From Aquincola agrisoli (GTDB lineage Bacteria; Pseudomonadota; Gammaproteobacteria; Burkholderiales; Burkholderiaceae_C): 64,000 nt of DNA. The stretch spans positions 124,001-188,000 of the forward strand of contig NZ_JAZIBG010000024.1 in the NCBI RefSeq assembly GCF_036621135.1. The letters run 5' to 3'. Positions 63,497 through 64,000 of the stretch are shown here, piece after piece (within the stretch, counting starts at the first letter, position 1; each line of letters opens with the position of its first letter). A model generated the notes under the pieces. That model was not told the origin of the DNA. It did no database searches and saw only the letters and a program-made list of their open reading frames with translations. Both the position numbers and the translations under genes were made by a program.

Positions 63497-64000
63497 CTAC
63501 GCCGGCCCGCCGGCCGGCACCGGCGCCCGGCGTGCCGCCGCCTGCTGCGTGACCAGCCAGATGCCGGCGCATACCAGCACCAGCGCCAGCGCGTTCTTCC
63601 ATTCGAGCACCCGCTCGCCGAGGAAGATCGCCGACAGCGCGGTGCCGAACACCGGCACCATGAAGTTGAAGGCCGTCACCAGGCTCACGCGGTTGTGCTT
63701 GAGCAGCAGGCTCCACAGCGAGAACGCGGCGGCCGACAGCAGCGCGAGGTAGCCGAGCAGCGTGGTCGAGGCCGGCGTGAAGCCGTGCAGCGAGCCGCCG
63801 AAGCCCCAGCCCAGGCCCAGCAGCGCGGCACCGCCGAGCGTGAGCTGCCAGCCCGTCATCACCACCGGGTCCATGCCCTGCGACACGCGCCGGCCGTAGA
63901 TGCTGGAGGCGGCCAGCACGAAGGCCGCTATGACGATGAAGCCTTCGCCGAGCAGCGTGAACTCGAAGTCCAGCGCACCGCGCCCGACGTTGACCACCAT
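63497..64000 (-). CDS. DMT-superfamily (EamA) permease, N-terminal part outside window
   Basis: The visible 167 residues are the second EamA repeat with about five membrane segments (FIVIAAFVLAASSIYGRRVS, TLLGYLALLSAAAFSLWSLL, and a KALALVLVCAGIWLVTQQ-like end, here NALALVLVCAGIWLVTQQ). Full-length members have ten segments in about 300 residues, so the gene continues beyond 64000; the ATG at the edge is probably internal. The substrate is unknown (amino-acid or metabolite export is common). Confidence 0.85.
   Translation of the reverse strand: MVVNVGRGALDFEFTLLGEGFIVIAAFVLAASSIYGRRVSQGMDPVVMTGWQLTLGGAALLGLGWGFGGSLHGFTPASTTLLGYLALLSAAAFSLWSLLLKHNRVSLVTAFNFMVPVFGTALSAIFLGERVLEWKNALALVLVCAGIWLVTQQAAARRAPVPAGGPA

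Overview
The window is high-GC DNA with almost no non-coding space (no gene-free stretch above about 300 bp). The gene content suggests a motile, aerobic, plant- or soil-associated betaproteobacterium of the order Burkholderiales, near the Comamonadaceae/Sphaerotilaceae. The grounds are the DUF1631 and DUF4148 families, the porin type, a CIRCE-controlled groESL and a FliA-type chemoreceptor promoter. This placement is inference; there is no rRNA gene here. I saw no tRNA, CRISPR array, insertion sequence or prophage.

Layout. (1) 1-8.6 kb, housekeeping: 3' part of engB, a DUF1631 gene, groES-groEL with CIRCE and a strong promoter, a CorC/HlyC-type transporter, uppP carrying an apparent 1-base frameshift, a small exported protein and an XRE regulator. 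(2) 8.6-20.85 kb, a pectin locus: the regulator kdgR; the long leftward run kduI-kduD-togMNAB-ogl-pel; rightward kdgF and a porin; and kdgK. Two 17-bp KdgR-like palindromes lie at the kduI/kdgF divergent promoters and at kdgK. Pectate is cut by Pel, taken up by the porin and TogMNAB, split by Ogl, linearised and isomerised by KdgF and KduI, reduced by KduD and phosphorylated by KdgK; the KDPG aldolase lies elsewhere. (3) 20.9-23.9 kb, nitric oxide defence: hmp and divergent norR, with a sigma-54 promoter and three GT-N7-AC boxes between them. (4) 23.9-30.9 kb: an OsmC protein, an HxlR regulator and a divergent MexEF-OprN-like RND efflux operon with a candidate operator between them. (5) 31-37.6 kb: mtfA, then a leftward operon for a TRAP transporter, a MOSC protein and a flavin/2Fe-2S reductase, headed by an XRE-cupin regulator. 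Three copies of GTGGA-N6-TCCA(C/A) and a consensus sigma-54 promoter sit in its control regions.

(6) 37.7-42.1 kb: an orphan ParA, a DedA-rhodanese fusion, small exported proteins including two DUF4148 repeat proteins, and a CaiB-type CoA transferase. (7) 42.1-51.0 kb: a signalling unit made of a family-5 solute-binding protein, translationally coupled to a 2084-residue pseudokinase/AAA/GAF/histidine-kinase/receiver/Hpt hybrid, followed by a diguanylate cyclase. (8) 51.2-58.6 kb: an OmpA-like protein and a two-partner secretion pair whose exoprotein ends in a caspase-like protease domain. (9) 58.8-64 kb: two chemoreceptors in tandem (the first behind a sigma-28-like promoter), an NlpC/P60 lipoprotein, TspO and the C-terminal part of a DMT permease.

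The best candidates for under-described biology are the secreted adhesin-caspase fusion, the solute-binding-protein/pseudokinase-hybrid/diguanylate-cyclase operon, and the TRAP operon in which a sigma-54 promoter is overlaid by XRE-cupin operator repeats.
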